DNA of 64,000 bases, taken from Candidatus Delongbacteria bacterium (GTDB taxonomy: Bacteria; CAIWAD01). The notes beneath the pieces were generated by a model. That model had not been told where the DNA came from, made no database searches, and worked only from the letters and a program-made list of their open reading frames with translations. Shown piece by piece: positions 8,801 to 17,469 of the stretch. The stretch is taken from contig JBAYTZ010000006.1 of the NCBI GenBank assembly GCA_041675285.1, positions 186,001 through 250,000 of the forward strand, written 5' to 3'. The translations under genes were made by a program, and so were the position numbers. The first letter of the stretch is position 1. The number at the start of each line of letters is the position of its first letter.

Positions 8801-9522
8801 CAGTAGGCGTCCTCGTAGCCCGGGTCGTCCTGGTCGTCTGCTGGGGCCTCGCCACTGCCTTCGGACATGCCATCGTTGAACTGGTCGCGCACGTAGCCCA
8901 GGTTGCGGTCCAGGTTCTCGTCCCCCTCGATGGCCTCCGCCCCCTCGGCGGCCGCGTCGTCCGCGGCCCCGGCGGCCGCGGCCTGATGCTCCAGCTGGGT
9001 TTTGATGGACTCGTACTCGACCAGTACCAACCGCACGGGGATCCAGTCTGACTCCCCGTCCTCGTCCGCCGTCAGCTCCTGGATCAGCACTTGACGGATG
9101 CCAAACAGGTCCGTCAGGGGCGAGATGATCTCCACGGGCTTGGGCAGGCTGGCCCGGCCGTCGCGGAAGAGCTTCTGCAGAGGGCGCAAGCGCTCCAGGG
9201 GTGAGGTGATCAGTGTGCCGTCCAGGCTCTCCTCCGGCACCAGCTCCAGATCCACCGTGATCTCGGCCGACTCGTAGCCCGTGGGCTGCCGAAGGGTCCC
9301 GCTCTTCTTGGGGATCTTCACTTCATCGATCTTGATGGTCTGTTTGACCTGCATGGCCCGAGGGGGCACAGGGAAGACCATGCCGCCCAAACTGAAGTGT
9401 ATCTCGGTTAGGTTGCGTGTGACCGAGCCGGCGGCCTGGGCCTGCTCAACCAACGCCTGCTCTTGGGTGGGCGGCCCGGCCTGTGCTGCCGGGGCCGGCG
9501 GTCCCATGGGCTCAGTAGGCAT
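8800..9522 (-). CDS. Tail/baseplate adaptor in the P2 gpU / Mu gpN position
   Basis: This 240-residue protein sits between tape measure and hub D, where P2 has gpU and Mu has gpN. The core (residues 35-170) is beta-rich: EIHFSLGGMVFPVPP, KIDEVKIPKKSGTLRQPTGY, ITVDLELVPEE, LTDLFGIRQVLIQELT. This recalls proteins that link the last tube ring to the hub. The N-terminus is Pro/Ala/Gln-rich and the C-terminal 70 residues are strongly acidic. It overlaps the tape measure gene by 11 bases. Function is assigned by position, not by a family match. Confidence 0.62.
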   Translation of the reverse strand: MPTEPMGPPAPAAQAGPPTQEQALVEQAQAAGSVTRNLTEIHFSLGGMVFPVPPRAMQVKQTIKIDEVKIPKKSGTLRQPTGYESAEITVDLELVPEESLDGTLITSPLERLRPLQKLFRDGRASLPKPVEIISPLTDLFGIRQVLIQELTADEDGESDWIPVRLVLVEYESIKTQLEHQAAAAGAADDAAAEGAEAIEGDENLDRNLGYVRDQFNDGMSEGSGEAPADDQDDPGYEDAY

Positions 9523-12082
9523 ACGTCACCCCGTCGATGCCTTCTTCCTGCCCTGCGTACTGACTCAGCCCAGTTTGAACCTGATCCACGATGCTCTTGG
9601 CCGGCGTGCCCTGGGTCGCCTGGACCTCGATCTTGGCCACATGGATGCGCCGATCAATGGTCGTGGACTGCTGGTTGCGAGAAATGGCCCGGGCCGGCTG
9701 GGCGCCGCTCGTGGCCCGGGCAGGGCGCACGTCCACCGGGCGGGCGGCGGCCACGCCCTCCTGAAGCGCCGCAGCGAGCCGGCCGCCCTTGGGCGCGCTG
9801 GTCATGGCCTGCGCCAGACCGGCCCCGCCCGTGGCCGCTCCCGCGCGCGGGATCGCCGTCGCCTTTCCTGTGTCCAGCGTAGGGATGAGCGGGATCTCCA
9901 CGCCCGGGATCATGTTCACCGTCTTGATGAAGCCGTTGATCTTCCCCAACACCCAGTTCAGCCCAGACATGAAACCGTCCCAGAGCCCGTCCAGGAAGGT
10001 CCGCACCGGCTCGACCTTCGTGTAGAGGAAGACGAACCCAGCGGCCAGGATGGCAACCATGCCAATCACAATGCCGATGGGATTGGCGGACAGGGCCGCG
10101 TTGAACGCCCACTGGATGACGGACCAGGCCTTCGTCGCGGCCGCCACGGCCACGATCTGGGTCCGCAGGAGGAGCGAGCTGCGACCGGCCCACAGCGTGG
10201 CCGCCGCTGCGCGCAGGGCCGCCACACGGGCCACCAGGAACCCGCCGGCAGCCCGCCCGCCGGCCAGCACCGTCTGGGTGGCAAACATCCACACGGCCTT
10301 GGCGGCGCTCAGGATTAACGGCCAAGCAAAGGCGGCCAGGGAGACGAAGAGGAGTCCACTGACGATGGGGTTGTCCTGGATCCAGTTCCAGGCGCGCAGG
10401 ATGGTGCCAACCAGGAACCCCAGGCCCCAGGCCACCATGCCGGCAAAGAAGAGGATGGGCGAGATCCCGCTCATGGCGCCCTTGTACCAGCCGGTCAGGA
10501 AGCGCCAGAAGGCGCCCAGGGTGGCGTCGAAGACCGTGGCGATGCCCTGGCCCAAGGCCTTCATCCCGCCCCAGATCGCGAGGGCCACCGGCTTGATGGC
10601 AAACCAGACCTCTTCCACCGTGTCACGGAAACCCAGGAAGTTGGTGTCCCAAGCTTTGGTGAGCCCCCAGATGGCCAGGCCCACCAGGGCGAAGGGCGCC
10701 ACAACCTTCAGCGCGCCCAGAGCCAGAGCCTTGAGGCTGGCGGTCAGGGGGATGGCCGCCGAGTTCGTGACCCCCATGGACAGCGCGACCTGGCCCAGCT
10801 TGGCCGGCAGGCGCATGGCCATGCCGGCCAGGTGCAGCATGCCGCCTCCCACGAAGAGCAGCATGCCGCCCAGGATGAGGCCCACGGACAGGACGCCCAG
10901 GAATCCCACGGCCACCTTAGTCAGCGCCGGGTGGGCCTCCATCCAGCCCAGGATGGCCTCCGCCACGCCCTTCACGGCATCCAACAGCGGGATCACCAGC
11001 GGCATGAGGCTGCCGCCAATCGACATGGACACGCCGTCCACGGCGCTCTTCATGAGCTTCCAGTGACCCATGGGCGTGTCCAGGATGCGCTGCTGGAACT
11101 CCTGGGCCGCCCCCGACGACTGGCTGATGGACGTGCGCAGGCCCATCAGCTCTTCGCGCGAGCTGGTGAGCAGCAGGTTGAAGACCTTGATGCCCTCGGC
11201 GCCGAAAATGTCCGTCAGGAGCAGATTCTTCTTCTCGTCGGACAGGCCGCCCAGCTTGGCCTTCATCTCGCTGAAGACTTCGATGAAGTCCCGGGTCTTG
11301 CCTGTGGCCTGGTCGTAGGCCTCCACGCCCAGGCCCTTCTTCAGCTTGCCCGATTGGGTGTAGAGCTTGGTCATCGTCATGGCCAGGCGCGTGCCGGCCC
11401 GGGCGCCTACCTCGTTTCGGTTGGCCAGAACGCCCAGGAGGGCCAGGTTGGTCTCCGTCGACTGCCCGAAGGTGGCCGACGTGGAGGCCGTGTTGACCAT
11501 GGACTCCTGCATGTCGGCGAACTTCAGGTTGGTCTTATTCATGGCCGCCGTGAACATGTCGCTTAAGTTCGTCGCCTCGGACAGCGGCTTCTGGTAGGCG
11601 TTCAGCGTGCCAACGAGGAGCGCGCCGGCATCGGCCATGGCCACCTGCTGGCCCGTGGCAAACGCGATGGTGTCGGCCATGATGCCCGTCTTGGTCGACA
11701 CCTGCGTGGCGGTGAGACCCATGGAGGCCAGCTCGGCCTGGCCTTCGGCCACTTGCTGGGCCGTGAACAAACTGCGCGCGCCCAGGTACTTGGCCGCATC
11801 GCCGATCTGCACAACCTGGGCCGCCGTAGCCTCGGCGATGCCGCCCACGCGCGCCACTTCCGTCTGGAACTTGCCCACCTGCAGGATGGGCATGGCCAGG
11901 CTGGCTGCAATCCCCAGGCCCACCAGGGCCGTCTTCAGACCCGCCTTCTTCACGCGCTCGGCCGTCTGTTCGAAGGATCCGGCGAATTTGTCCAGGCGCT
12001 TAGAGGCCGCGCTAAAGGCCGACAGGTTCGACGTGCCGAAGACGCTGATGGTGATCGCGCTGGTGAAGCCGGTCATCGACAT
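9512..12082 (-). CDS. Tail tape measure protein (TP901 type)
   Basis: This 856-residue protein begins MSMTGFTSAITISVFGTSN. The N-terminal helical domain (residues about 20-330, LDKFAGSFEQTAERVKKAG, FQTEVARVGGIAEAT, NLSDMFTAAMNKTNLKFAD) is characteristic of TP901 tape measure proteins. Several hydrophobic segments follow (residues about 385-475 and 545-660), as expected for a protein ejected into the envelope. It follows the chaperone frameshift gene directly. Length sets tail length. Confidence 0.93.
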   Translation of the reverse strand: MSMTGFTSAITISVFGTSNLSAFSAASKRLDKFAGSFEQTAERVKKAGLKTALVGLGIAASLAMPILQVGKFQTEVARVGGIAEATAAQVVQIGDAAKYLGARSLFTAQQVAEGQAELASMGLTATQVSTKTGIMADTIAFATGQQVAMADAGALLVGTLNAYQKPLSEATNLSDMFTAAMNKTNLKFADMQESMVNTASTSATFGQSTETNLALLGVLANRNEVGARAGTRLAMTMTKLYTQSGKLKKGLGVEAYDQATGKTRDFIEVFSEMKAKLGGLSDEKKNLLLTDIFGAEGIKVFNLLLTSSREELMGLRTSISQSSGAAQEFQQRILDTPMGHWKLMKSAVDGVSMSIGGSLMPLVIPLLDAVKGVAEAILGWMEAHPALTKVAVGFLGVLSVGLILGGMLLFVGGGMLHLAGMAMRLPAKLGQVALSMGVTNSAAIPLTASLKALALGALKVVAPFALVGLAIWGLTKAWDTNFLGFRDTVEEVWFAIKPVALAIWGGMKALGQGIATVFDATLGAFWRFLTGWYKGAMSGISPILFFAGMVAWGLGFLVGTILRAWNWIQDNPIVSGLLFVSLAAFAWPLILSAAKAVWMFATQTVLAGGRAAGGFLVARVAALRAAAATLWAGRSSLLLRTQIVAVAAATKAWSVIQWAFNAALSANPIGIVIGMVAILAAGFVFLYTKVEPVRTFLDGLWDGFMSGLNWVLGKINGFIKTVNMIPGVEIPLIPTLDTGKATAIPRAGAATGGAGLAQAMTSAPKGGRLAAALQEGVAAARPVDVRPARATSGAQPARAISRNQQSTTIDRRIHVAKIEVQATQGTPAKSIVDQVQTGLSQYAGQEEGIDGVTYAY

Positions 12083-12094
12083 CGATCGCGTCTC

Positions 12095-12636
12095 CTATCG
12101 TTTCCGGCGTGCGCTACGGGGCGCCTTGCTGGCCTTGGACTCCTGCTCGCCCAGCCACTCGGCCGCCACGCAGAGCTCGAACACCCGGTCAAAAGGCAGC
12201 TGGTCGAGGATCTCAAACGTGTAGGCCGGGAATCGGTGGGCGATCACCGCGCGGGCCTGGAGATACCAGGCGCCCTCCAGGTCCGCGCGCGCCGCCCTTA
12301 GAGCTTTTTTACCGTGATCTCCTTCGAGTAGCCCAGGACCTCCTGGATCTTCTCGGACAGGGCCGCGATGCGCCCGGGCTCCCAGGTCTTGGACGTGTTG
12401 TACTCCAGGTCCTTGGCGTCCAGGGCCGGGTGCACGACGAAGGTCCGGACGATGTCCAGGGCCAGGCGCTGCTCGTTGCCCTTGGCGGCCTTGCCCAGGC
12501 GGCTGAACTCGTCCCAGCTGGAGCCGCGCACGATGAAGACGTCGCCCTCGGGCGTCTCCAGCTGGAACAGGCTCTGGTTGGGGTAGGCGGTGCGGAGCGT
12601 CTCGATCATCTCCGGCGTGATGGTCTGCGGATGCAT
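12095..12636 (-). CDS. Tail assembly chaperone, -1 frameshift long form
   Basis: The short chaperone frame ends GTA AAA AAG CTC TAA. A AAA AAG (12310-12304) is a canonical -1 slippery heptamer in the correct phase, with the zero-frame stop two codons later. In the -1 frame the reading continues 69 residues (ALRAARADLEGAWYLQARAV, FPAYTFEILDQLPFDRVF, ending RSARRKR) to TAG at 12097-12095, just before the tape measure gene. This gives a 180-residue product equivalent to the gpG-T or gpE-E' fusions. Hydrophobic and charged residues alternate as in real coding sequence. Frameshifting is inferred. Confidence 0.8.
12298..12636 (-). CDS. Tail assembly chaperone, short form
   Basis: This 112-residue protein begins MHPQTITPEMIETLRTAYP and contains FQLETPEGDVFIVRGSSWDE and VVHPALDAKDLEYNTSKTW. 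It lies between tail tube and tape measure, the invariable place of the G/E-type chaperones. These coat the tape measure during tail assembly and are absent from the virion. The long form is described separately. The gap 12083-12297, which has no zero-frame gene, is filled by the frameshift extension. Confidence 0.82.
   Translation of the reverse strand: MHPQTITPEMIETLRTAYPNQSLFQLETPEGDVFIVRGSSWDEFSRLGKAAKGNEQRLALDIVRTFVVHPALDAKDLEYNTSKTWEPGRIAALSEKIQEVLGYSKEITVKKL
12304..12310 (-). promoter_or_regulatory. A AAA AAG slippery heptamer
   Basis: The zero-frame codons are GTA AAA AAG CTC TAA. The heptamer A AAA AAG is the strongest class of bacterial -1 site (as in dnaX). The downstream GC-rich stretch could provide a pausing stem, which I did not model. 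Confidence 0.8.
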
Positions 12637-12668
12637 GATTCCTCCGGGGTTGGGGTGTAGAGAGAGAA

Positions 12669-12722
12669 CCGGGGAGAAGGACGCGGGGCCTGGCCTGGCT
12701 TGTCCGCGTCCCGTCTCCCCGG
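12669..12722 (-). terminator. Long hairpin after the tail tube gene
   Basis: An 18-19 bp nearly perfect inverted repeat (12669-12686 with 12704-12722, one bulge) starts 12 bases after the tail tube stop in the direction of transcription and is followed by a pyrimidine-rich TTCTCTCT. It probably acts as a partial terminator or 3'-end stabiliser. This would allow high sheath/tube expression and lower chaperone and tape measure expression. Confidence 0.6.
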
Positions 12723-12733
12723 ACGATGCTCGA

Positions 12734-13198
12734 TCAGACGTAGGGCAGCATGCCCGTGGCGAAGCCCGAGCACTTGATGCTGATGGCCTCGGCGTCCTCG
12801 GAGTCCGAGATCCCGCCGTCGCAGGCCGTGATCTCGACGCCCGTGAAGGTCTTGGACATGGCCGCGTCCAGACCCGGGTAGAAGAGCACGATGGTGCCGT
12901 TGCGGAAGTCGGTGGGATCCAAGTAGAGCTCGCCCGCGAGCAAGCTGCCGGCGGCCATGGCGGCCCGGAGCGCCGTCATGGGCACGAGGAGCTCGGTGAT
13001 CTCGAAGTCGATCTCGTAGGTCTTGTGGTTCGAGCGGACCACCCCGTGGGCGTCCTTGAACCCCGCGCCGAAGACCGGCTTCTTGTCCCGGGCCAGCTTC
13101 CAGTTGAAATTGATCAGGCCGAGCACGGGCACGCCGTTGATGAGCAGCTTGACGCTGTTCCCGGCGACGCCGTCCGCGAGTCCCGGAGTGGGCGGCAT
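12734..13198 (-). CDS. Tail tube protein
   Basis: This 154-residue protein has a beta-rich sequence: VKLLINGVPVLGLINFNWKL, KTYEIDFEITELLVPMTAL, GTIVLFYPGLDAAMSKTF, ending with EAISIKCSGFATG. Size and strand pattern match myovirus tail tube proteins. It follows the sheath gene, as in P2 (FI-FII) and Mu (L-M). It forms the inner tube of the contractile tail. Confidence 0.8.
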   Translation of the reverse strand: MPPTPGLADGVAGNSVKLLINGVPVLGLINFNWKLARDKKPVFGAGFKDAHGVVRSNHKTYEIDFEITELLVPMTALRAAMAAGSLLAGELYLDPTDFRNGTIVLFYPGLDAAMSKTFTGVEITACDGGISDSEDAEAISIKCSGFATGMLPYV

Positions 13199-13228
13199 GG
13201 CAGTTCTCCTTCAGTTTGGCTGACTGGG

Positions 13229-14623
13229 TCAGCTCAGGTACACCTTCTCCAGGATGATCTCGAAGGCCTTCATGCTGTTGACGCTGGCCACGACCTGCGC
13301 CTCGCCCAGGTTGCGCATCTCGGCCGTGGAGATCAGCTGCAGGTCGTAGTCATCGATCTCGCCCTTCTGCATCATCAGGTTGGCCACCTGGCGCAGGTCC
13401 GCTTCCATCAGCTTCAGGCCTTCGCCCTCGGCGTCGTTGGGCTTGCCCAGGTGCGGCAGGGCCGCCAACCGGATCGCCTTGCCGAAGGCGTACGCCGCCC
13501 GCACCTTCTCGACGCGGTTGTAGGCACTGCCCGTCGGGCAGCGCGTGTTGCTGCAGCCGAAGATCAGCCCCAGCCCGGGCTCATTGCGCATGTGGATCAG
13601 GTTCTCCGTCACCAGGACGGTCTGCTGGCCCACGTTCCACTCGGGGCAGAGCGCGGAGACGTTGGGCGCCGACTTGGCCAAGAGGCTCTCCTGGACCTTC
13701 AGCGCCGCGTAGCGGCCGGCGACAGTCGACGTGATGCGGTTCCAGTAGACGGTGCCGGCCATGTCCGTGTACTGGGCTTCGCCCACGGCAATCACCGCGT
13801 TCTGGTCCGCCACGCTGGCGATGAGGGTCTGGATCGTGCCCAAATAGGTGGAGACCTCGGCGGCCGTGGGCGCCAGCGGGTTCGCCACCACCATGCGCGG
13901 CACGTCCAGGAAGGCGAAGCGCTCGCCCAGGTTCGACGTCACCATAGTGTTGCAGCTGGTCAGGATGGCCGCCCAGAGGGTCAGCGTGTCCGCACCCACG
14001 AAGTGGACCCAGTTGACGTCCGTGAAGTCCTCGCTGGCCGTGATGCCGTCCGTGTAGTCGCCGTTGGCCAGGGTCAGGCCGTCGTCGCCGCCGGCCAGGT
14101 TGGCCGTGGCCTTGGCCGCCGCCAGGCCGCCGGCGCCAATGACGGCCTTCACGACGGACTGACCGGCGTTGATGGCCGCCACCAGGGCCGCGTTGGTCGT
14201 GCCCGTGAAGGAGTAGACCGTGTCCGTGGCGGGATCGAGGATCTCCACCGTGCGGTCGGCGCCGTCCGCCGTCACGCCGATCTCGACATCGTTCCACCAG
14301 GCGCCCGGGTAGTAGCCGTTGAGCGTGAAGGCCGTGCCCGTCGCGCCCGGGATGGCCATGGTCGCCGTGGCCAGGGCGCTGCCCGCCAGGCGCAGGGCGT
14401 AGATGATCGTGGAGCCCGCGTCCAGGCGCTCCAGGATGGCCTGCAGCAGGGGCCCGCTCTTCAGCAGGTCCAGCGCGCTGCGCTTGTCGCTGATGATGTA
14501 GCGGGTCAGCTTCTCGCCCCCGCCCGCCGCGCCGGCCACGCACTCGATGGCCGTCGGCAGCTGGCTCATGCCGGCCAGCCCCGAGAAGTACTCGGTGTAG
14601 ACGTCCTTGATGATCCGGGTCAC
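13229..14623 (-). CDS. Contractile tail sheath protein
   Basis: This 464-residue protein begins MTRIIKDVYTEYFSGLAGMS and includes YYPGAWWNDVEIGVTADGA, typical of the sheath beta domain. A C-terminal part with MEADLRQVANLMMQKGEIDD and the strand VASVNSMKAFEIILEKVYL would form the conserved sheath handshake domain. It is immediately upstream of the tube gene. Its presence shows the phage is a myovirus. Confidence 0.85.
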   Translation of the reverse strand: MTRIIKDVYTEYFSGLAGMSQLPTAIECVAGAAGGGEKLTRYIISDKRSALDLLKSGPLLQAILERLDAGSTIIYALRLAGSALATATMAIPGATGTAFTLNGYYPGAWWNDVEIGVTADGADRTVEILDPATDTVYSFTGTTNAALVAAINAGQSVVKAVIGAGGLAAAKATANLAGGDDGLTLANGDYTDGITASEDFTDVNWVHFVGADTLTLWAAILTSCNTMVTSNLGERFAFLDVPRMVVANPLAPTAAEVSTYLGTIQTLIASVADQNAVIAVGEAQYTDMAGTVYWNRITSTVAGRYAALKVQESLLAKSAPNVSALCPEWNVGQQTVLVTENLIHMRNEPGLGLIFGCSNTRCPTGSAYNRVEKVRAAYAFGKAIRLAALPHLGKPNDAEGEGLKLMEADLRQVANLMMQKGEIDDYDLQLISTAEMRNLGEAQVVASVNSMKAFEIILEKVYLS

Positions 14624-14632
14624 GATGCCCTC

Positions 14633-14869
14633 CTACCTCTTCGCCGGGGCCGCGAGCCACGCGGTCACCTGGGCCTGCAACACTTCCGGATCCACCAGGG
14701 CCGTCCGGGTCAGCCCATGCGCAGCCAGGACACCGGCCGCCACCGGCGGCGCCAGCTTCAGCTTCTTCAGCACCGTCTCCGCCCGCTGCAGCACGTTGGG
14801 CGTGGCCGCGGGGGCCGCGGTCTCGACGGGCTTGCCCGGCTGTTCGGGCTGGGTGGTGGTCTTCATCAT
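14633..14869 (-). CDS. Small protein upstream of the sheath gene
   Basis: This 78-residue protein has a Thr/Pro/Gln-rich N-terminus and a helical C-terminus (LQRAETVLKKLKLAPPVAAG, VLAAHGLTRTALVDPEVLQ, ending WLAAPAKR). It lies 9 bases from the sheath gene and is probably co-translated. Small proteins occur at this position in Mu-like phages; I recognise no defined family. Confidence 0.68.
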   Translation of the reverse strand: MMKTTTQPEQPGKPVETAAPAATPNVLQRAETVLKKLKLAPPVAAGVLAAHGLTRTALVDPEVLQAQVTAWLAAPAKR

Positions 14870-14879
14870 GAGGTCTCCC

Positions 14880-15431
14880 TTACGTCAGGTCCACGGTCAG
14901 ATTCACGTCCAGGAAGGGCTTTGCCACCGCCGTCACCACGGGCCAGACAGCGGAAAGCTCCACGTCCAGGGTCACCTGGGCTTCGAACGGCACCCGGCTC
15001 AGCATCGGGCTCTGGTCACTCTGGGTGATCAGCCGCAGGCGCTCCAGGTGCACGTTCGTCCCCAACTCCTCGTCCACCAGATCCAGGGGCTGTCCCTGGG
15101 CGTGCCCGCGCAGCAGCGTGCGGATGCCCCGGGCCACTTCATCCACCAGGGTCGCGCCACTCTTCACGCCCACGGCCGCGCTTCGAATCGTCAGGCGCAG
15201 GACCTGGCGCTCTACGTGGAACTTCTCGTAGGTGTACTCGCTCGTCGTGGCGTCCAGCGTGCGGTTGTCGTAGGTGCCCGTGCCCTTCGATCCAGGCGTC
15301 AGGGACACCCGGGTCACGAGCAGGAAGGGCCATGGCTCCCCGGCTTGCGCCCAGGCCAGCTCATCCTTGAAGACAAAGAGGCCGGACACCAGACTGGCCA
15401 CATGGGCCGCGAAGGCGCGCTGGACGATCAT
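14880..15431 (-). CDS. Neck / tail-completion protein
   Basis: This 183-residue protein starts at ATG 15431, which overlaps the stop of the HK97 gp10-like gene (ATGA). Longer upstream readings run through that gene and are unlikely. Sequence features are MIVQRAFAAHVASLVSG, FLLVTRVSLTPGSKGTGTYD, a receptor-like strand EKFHVERQVLRLTIRSAA and the terminal LDVNLTVDLT. Position between the gp10-like protein and the sheath suggests tail terminator or completion protein. Confidence 0.68.
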   Translation of the reverse strand: MIVQRAFAAHVASLVSGLFVFKDELAWAQAGEPWPFLLVTRVSLTPGSKGTGTYDNRTLDATTSEYTYEKFHVERQVLRLTIRSAAVGVKSGATLVDEVARGIRTLLRGHAQGQPLDLVDEELGTNVHLERLRLITQSDQSPMLSRVPFEAQVTLDVELSAVWPVVTAVAKPFLDVNLTVDLT

Positions 15432-15922
15432 GTGAACTGCTTCTCCACCAGCTGGAAGGCCAGTTCCACCGCTGCTTCCACCGTCTTCGGCGTCATCACC
15501 ACGCCCATCATCCAGGCCGGCGTCATGAAGGGCCGGGGCTTGGGATGCACGTAGAAGTAGGTCCGCTCCTCCCCGTCCTGGATGTTGTGGCGCACCAGCC
15601 ACTCGCGCAGGCCCGGGATGTTGTCCACCTTCACCCAGTGCCCAACCGTGCCGTACTCCACGGGGGCCGCGTACTCGCTGGGCGTTCCCACCAGGACGGT
15701 GAGCGGGCCCACCACGACGATGTGGAGCGATGCGCGTAGGGCGCCCAGGTCTATGGATCCCTCGTCCGTCAGGCTCTGCTTGGCCTGGGCCTGCACGACC
15801 AGGGCGATTTGCATGATGGCCAGGGACAGGCTCTTGACCAGCACCTGGGGAAAGGCCTTCAGGAGCTTCTGGGTCTTCTCCAGGGCCTTCTTGTCCAGCA
15901 GCATGGTGACGCCGTCGAGCAT
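15428..15922 (-). CDS. HK97 gp10-like head-tail/neck protein
   Basis: This 164-residue protein has a helical N-terminus (LKAFPQVLVKSLSLAIMQIA) followed by GTPSEYAAPVEYGTVGHWVK and KPRPFMTPAW. The pairing of Y-A-x-x-V-E-Y-G-T with R-P-F-M-x-P-A is the signature of the HK97 gp10 / phage virion morphogenesis family. It takes part in joining head and tail. Confidence 0.85.
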   Translation of the reverse strand: MLDGVTMLLDKKALEKTQKLLKAFPQVLVKSLSLAIMQIALVVQAQAKQSLTDEGSIDLGALRASLHIVVVGPLTVLVGTPSEYAAPVEYGTVGHWVKVDNIPGLREWLVRHNIQDGEERTYFYVHPKPRPFMTPAWMMGVVMTPKTVEAAVELAFQLVEKQFT

Positions 15923-16296
15923 CAGGCGCTCCCGTGCAGCTTCTTGGCGGAGAGCTCCAGGTGCGTCACCGTGCCGAAGAGGTTCCGCTCCACCACGTCC
16001 ACCACCCGGTAGCGGCCGGCGCCGTGGGTGAACTCGTCGCCCTCGACCACCACCGTCCCGGCCGCCACGATGACCAGCACCTCGTGGCCCACTTGCAGCA
16101 GATCCTCCGGCGCCTTGGCTGACAAGACCGCCGGGACGGCCACGGGAGACCCGAAGCTCTCGCCCGGGTCCCCCGCGAAGCCCGTGGCCTGGGGGGCCTG
16201 GCGCGTCCGGAGCTGGATCACATCTCCCGTCGAGGCGAGCATGAGAGCCATATCCTTTAGGGCCAGGGTGGCCTCGGATGCCGTCAAGTAGCTCAC
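15922..16296 (-). CDS. Head closure / head-tail adaptor protein
   Basis: This 124-residue protein contains MALMLASTGDVIQLRTRQAP, AVLSAKAPEDLLQVGHEVLV and a C-terminal small beta-barrel-like region (DEFTHGAGRYRVVDVVERN, VTHLELSAKK). Length and pattern fit stopper-type head closure proteins. It overlaps both neighbours by 1-4 bases. Confidence 0.68.
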   Translation of the reverse strand: MSYLTASEATLALKDMALMLASTGDVIQLRTRQAPQATGFAGDPGESFGSPVAVPAVLSAKAPEDLLQVGHEVLVIVAAGTVVVEGDEFTHGAGRYRVVDVVERNLFGTVTHLELSAKKLHGSA

Positions 16297-16742
16297 ACGC
16301 TCTCCTCGGCGATCACCGATCCGCGTTCAAAGAGCAGGGGCTTCAGCGACTGCAGGCCCTGGGCCACGCCCAGCTCCACCAGCCGCAGGTACTCGCCATG
16401 TGCGTGAGACAGGAGATCGCGCCACGCCCCCGCGGCGCGCGTGTTGTCGATCTCGATGGCGCCGGCCTTGAAGCTCGGACGCCGCGTGGCCTTGGCGATC
16501 TCCATCCGACAGCAGGTGGGCAGGGCGGCCAGGAGGAGGAGCTCCTCGTCGGCCCCGGACAGCTCCGGCAGGATGGTTTCCTGATCCACCTGCAGGGCGT
16601 AGGCGCGCTCGAAATCGCGGTTCATGGCCGCCAGGCCCCGCTTAAGCGCGCCGCGCAGCTGGTCGGTCGTCAGGTCGGTTTCATCCGCCGCGACCAGCTC
16701 GCCCCGCAGGTGTTGGATCAGGTCCGTGATCGTCGTGGCCAT
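16293..16742 (-). CDS. Head-tail connector protein
   Basis: This 149-residue, largely helical protein begins MATTITDLIQHLRGELVAAD, followed by LRGALKRGLAAMNRDFERAY and LLLLAALPTCCRMEIAKAT. Helical bundle proteins of this size between capsid and head closure genes are connector (gp6-like) proteins that dock on the portal. Assignment rests on position and fold pattern. Confidence 0.65.
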   Translation of the reverse strand: MATTITDLIQHLRGELVAADETDLTTDQLRGALKRGLAAMNRDFERAYALQVDQETILPELSGADEELLLLAALPTCCRMEIAKATRRPSFKAGAIEIDNTRAAGAWRDLLSHAHGEYLRLVELGVAQGLQSLKPLLFERGSVIAEESV

Positions 16743-16748
16743 GGGCCC

Positions 16749-17405
16749 CTACTTCCGGCTGTTTCGGCCGCCACGGCCGCCCTTGCTCGTGGCCGGCGCT
16801 GAAGGCGCCGGAGGCGAGGCAGGCGGCGCCTGAGCCGGAGCCGGGGTCTCGGCGCCCGGTGTGCCCGGCCCTTCCGTGGTATCCGCGAAGGGATCCGGAT
16901 CCGCATCCGCCCCCGGACCGTCGTCGTCGTCGTCGTCACCTCCCACGCGCAAGAGCGTGACGCCCTCCGTGAGGGCCTTGTCCGTCAGAAGGGTCGGGTC
17001 CGTCTCCGGGCCTTGGCCATCCTGCGCGCCACCGGCTCCCGTGCCGCCCTCGCCGGCCGTGCCGGCGCCTTCACCCGGGCCTTCACCGTCCGGCGCGCCA
17101 CCGACGCCCGTGTCGCCCTCGCCGGCCGTGCCGGCGCCTTCACCCAGGCCCGCGCCATCCGGCGCGCCACCGGCGCCCGTGTCACCCTCGCCGGCGCCAC
17201 CGGGGTCCGTCTCCAGCGTGCCGGTCGCCGTGAGACCACCGGGCTCCACCACAGGCTCTTCATCCGGGATCTCCTCGATGAGGAGCAGGTCGTCGCGCCC
17301 CGCGACGTCGGGCGGCAGCTCGTCTTCGAACCGGCTGGCCAGAACCGGGCTGAACACGCGCATGCCGATGACCACCGTGGTCGTCTTGGCTGTCACGAGA
17401 AACAT
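16749..17405 (-). CDS. Gly-rich tandem-repeat protein downstream of the capsid gene
   Basis: This 218-residue protein has an N-terminus (MFLVTAKTTTVVIGMRVFSP, RFEDELPPDVAGRDDLLLIE) that resembles a small structural domain. Residues about 65-130 are near-repeats of the type GEGDTGVGGAPDGEGPGEGA. Another acidic and Pro/Ala-rich tail follows (GGDDDDDDGPGADADPDPF), ending SKGGRGGRNSRK. It lies between capsid and connector genes. The flexible, repetitive tail could vary in copy number. Function unknown. Confidence 0.6.
   Translation of the reverse strand: MFLVTAKTTTVVIGMRVFSPVLASRFEDELPPDVAGRDDLLLIEEIPDEEPVVEPGGLTATGTLETDPGGAGEGDTGAGGAPDGAGLGEGAGTAGEGDTGVGGAPDGEGPGEGAGTAGEGGTGAGGAQDGQGPETDPTLLTDKALTEGVTLLRVGGDDDDDDGPGADADPDPFADTTEGPGTPGAETPAPAQAPPASPPAPSAPATSKGGRGGRNSRK
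17010..17200 (-). repeat. Tandem repeats inside the Gly-rich gene
   Basis: About three units of roughly 60 bases share the core CCCTCGCCGGCCGTGCCGGC on the plus strand, encoding Gly/Ala/Glu-rich blocks on the minus strand. The repeats are imperfect and keep the frame. Confidence 0.7.
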
Positions 17406-17423
17406 AGGTCCTCCGGGGAGAGG

Positions 17424-17449
17424 GCCGGCCGGAGTCGCCCCCGGCCGGC
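17424..17449 (-). terminator. Hairpin after the major capsid gene
   Basis: The perfect 9 bp inverted repeat GCCGGCCGG / CCGGCCGGC lies 20 bases past the capsid stop in the direction of transcription. There is no clear U tract, so a role as attenuator or mRNA stabiliser for abundant capsid message is an inference. Confidence 0.5.
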
Positions 17450-17469
17450 AGCTGCAGCACTCAGGTGGA

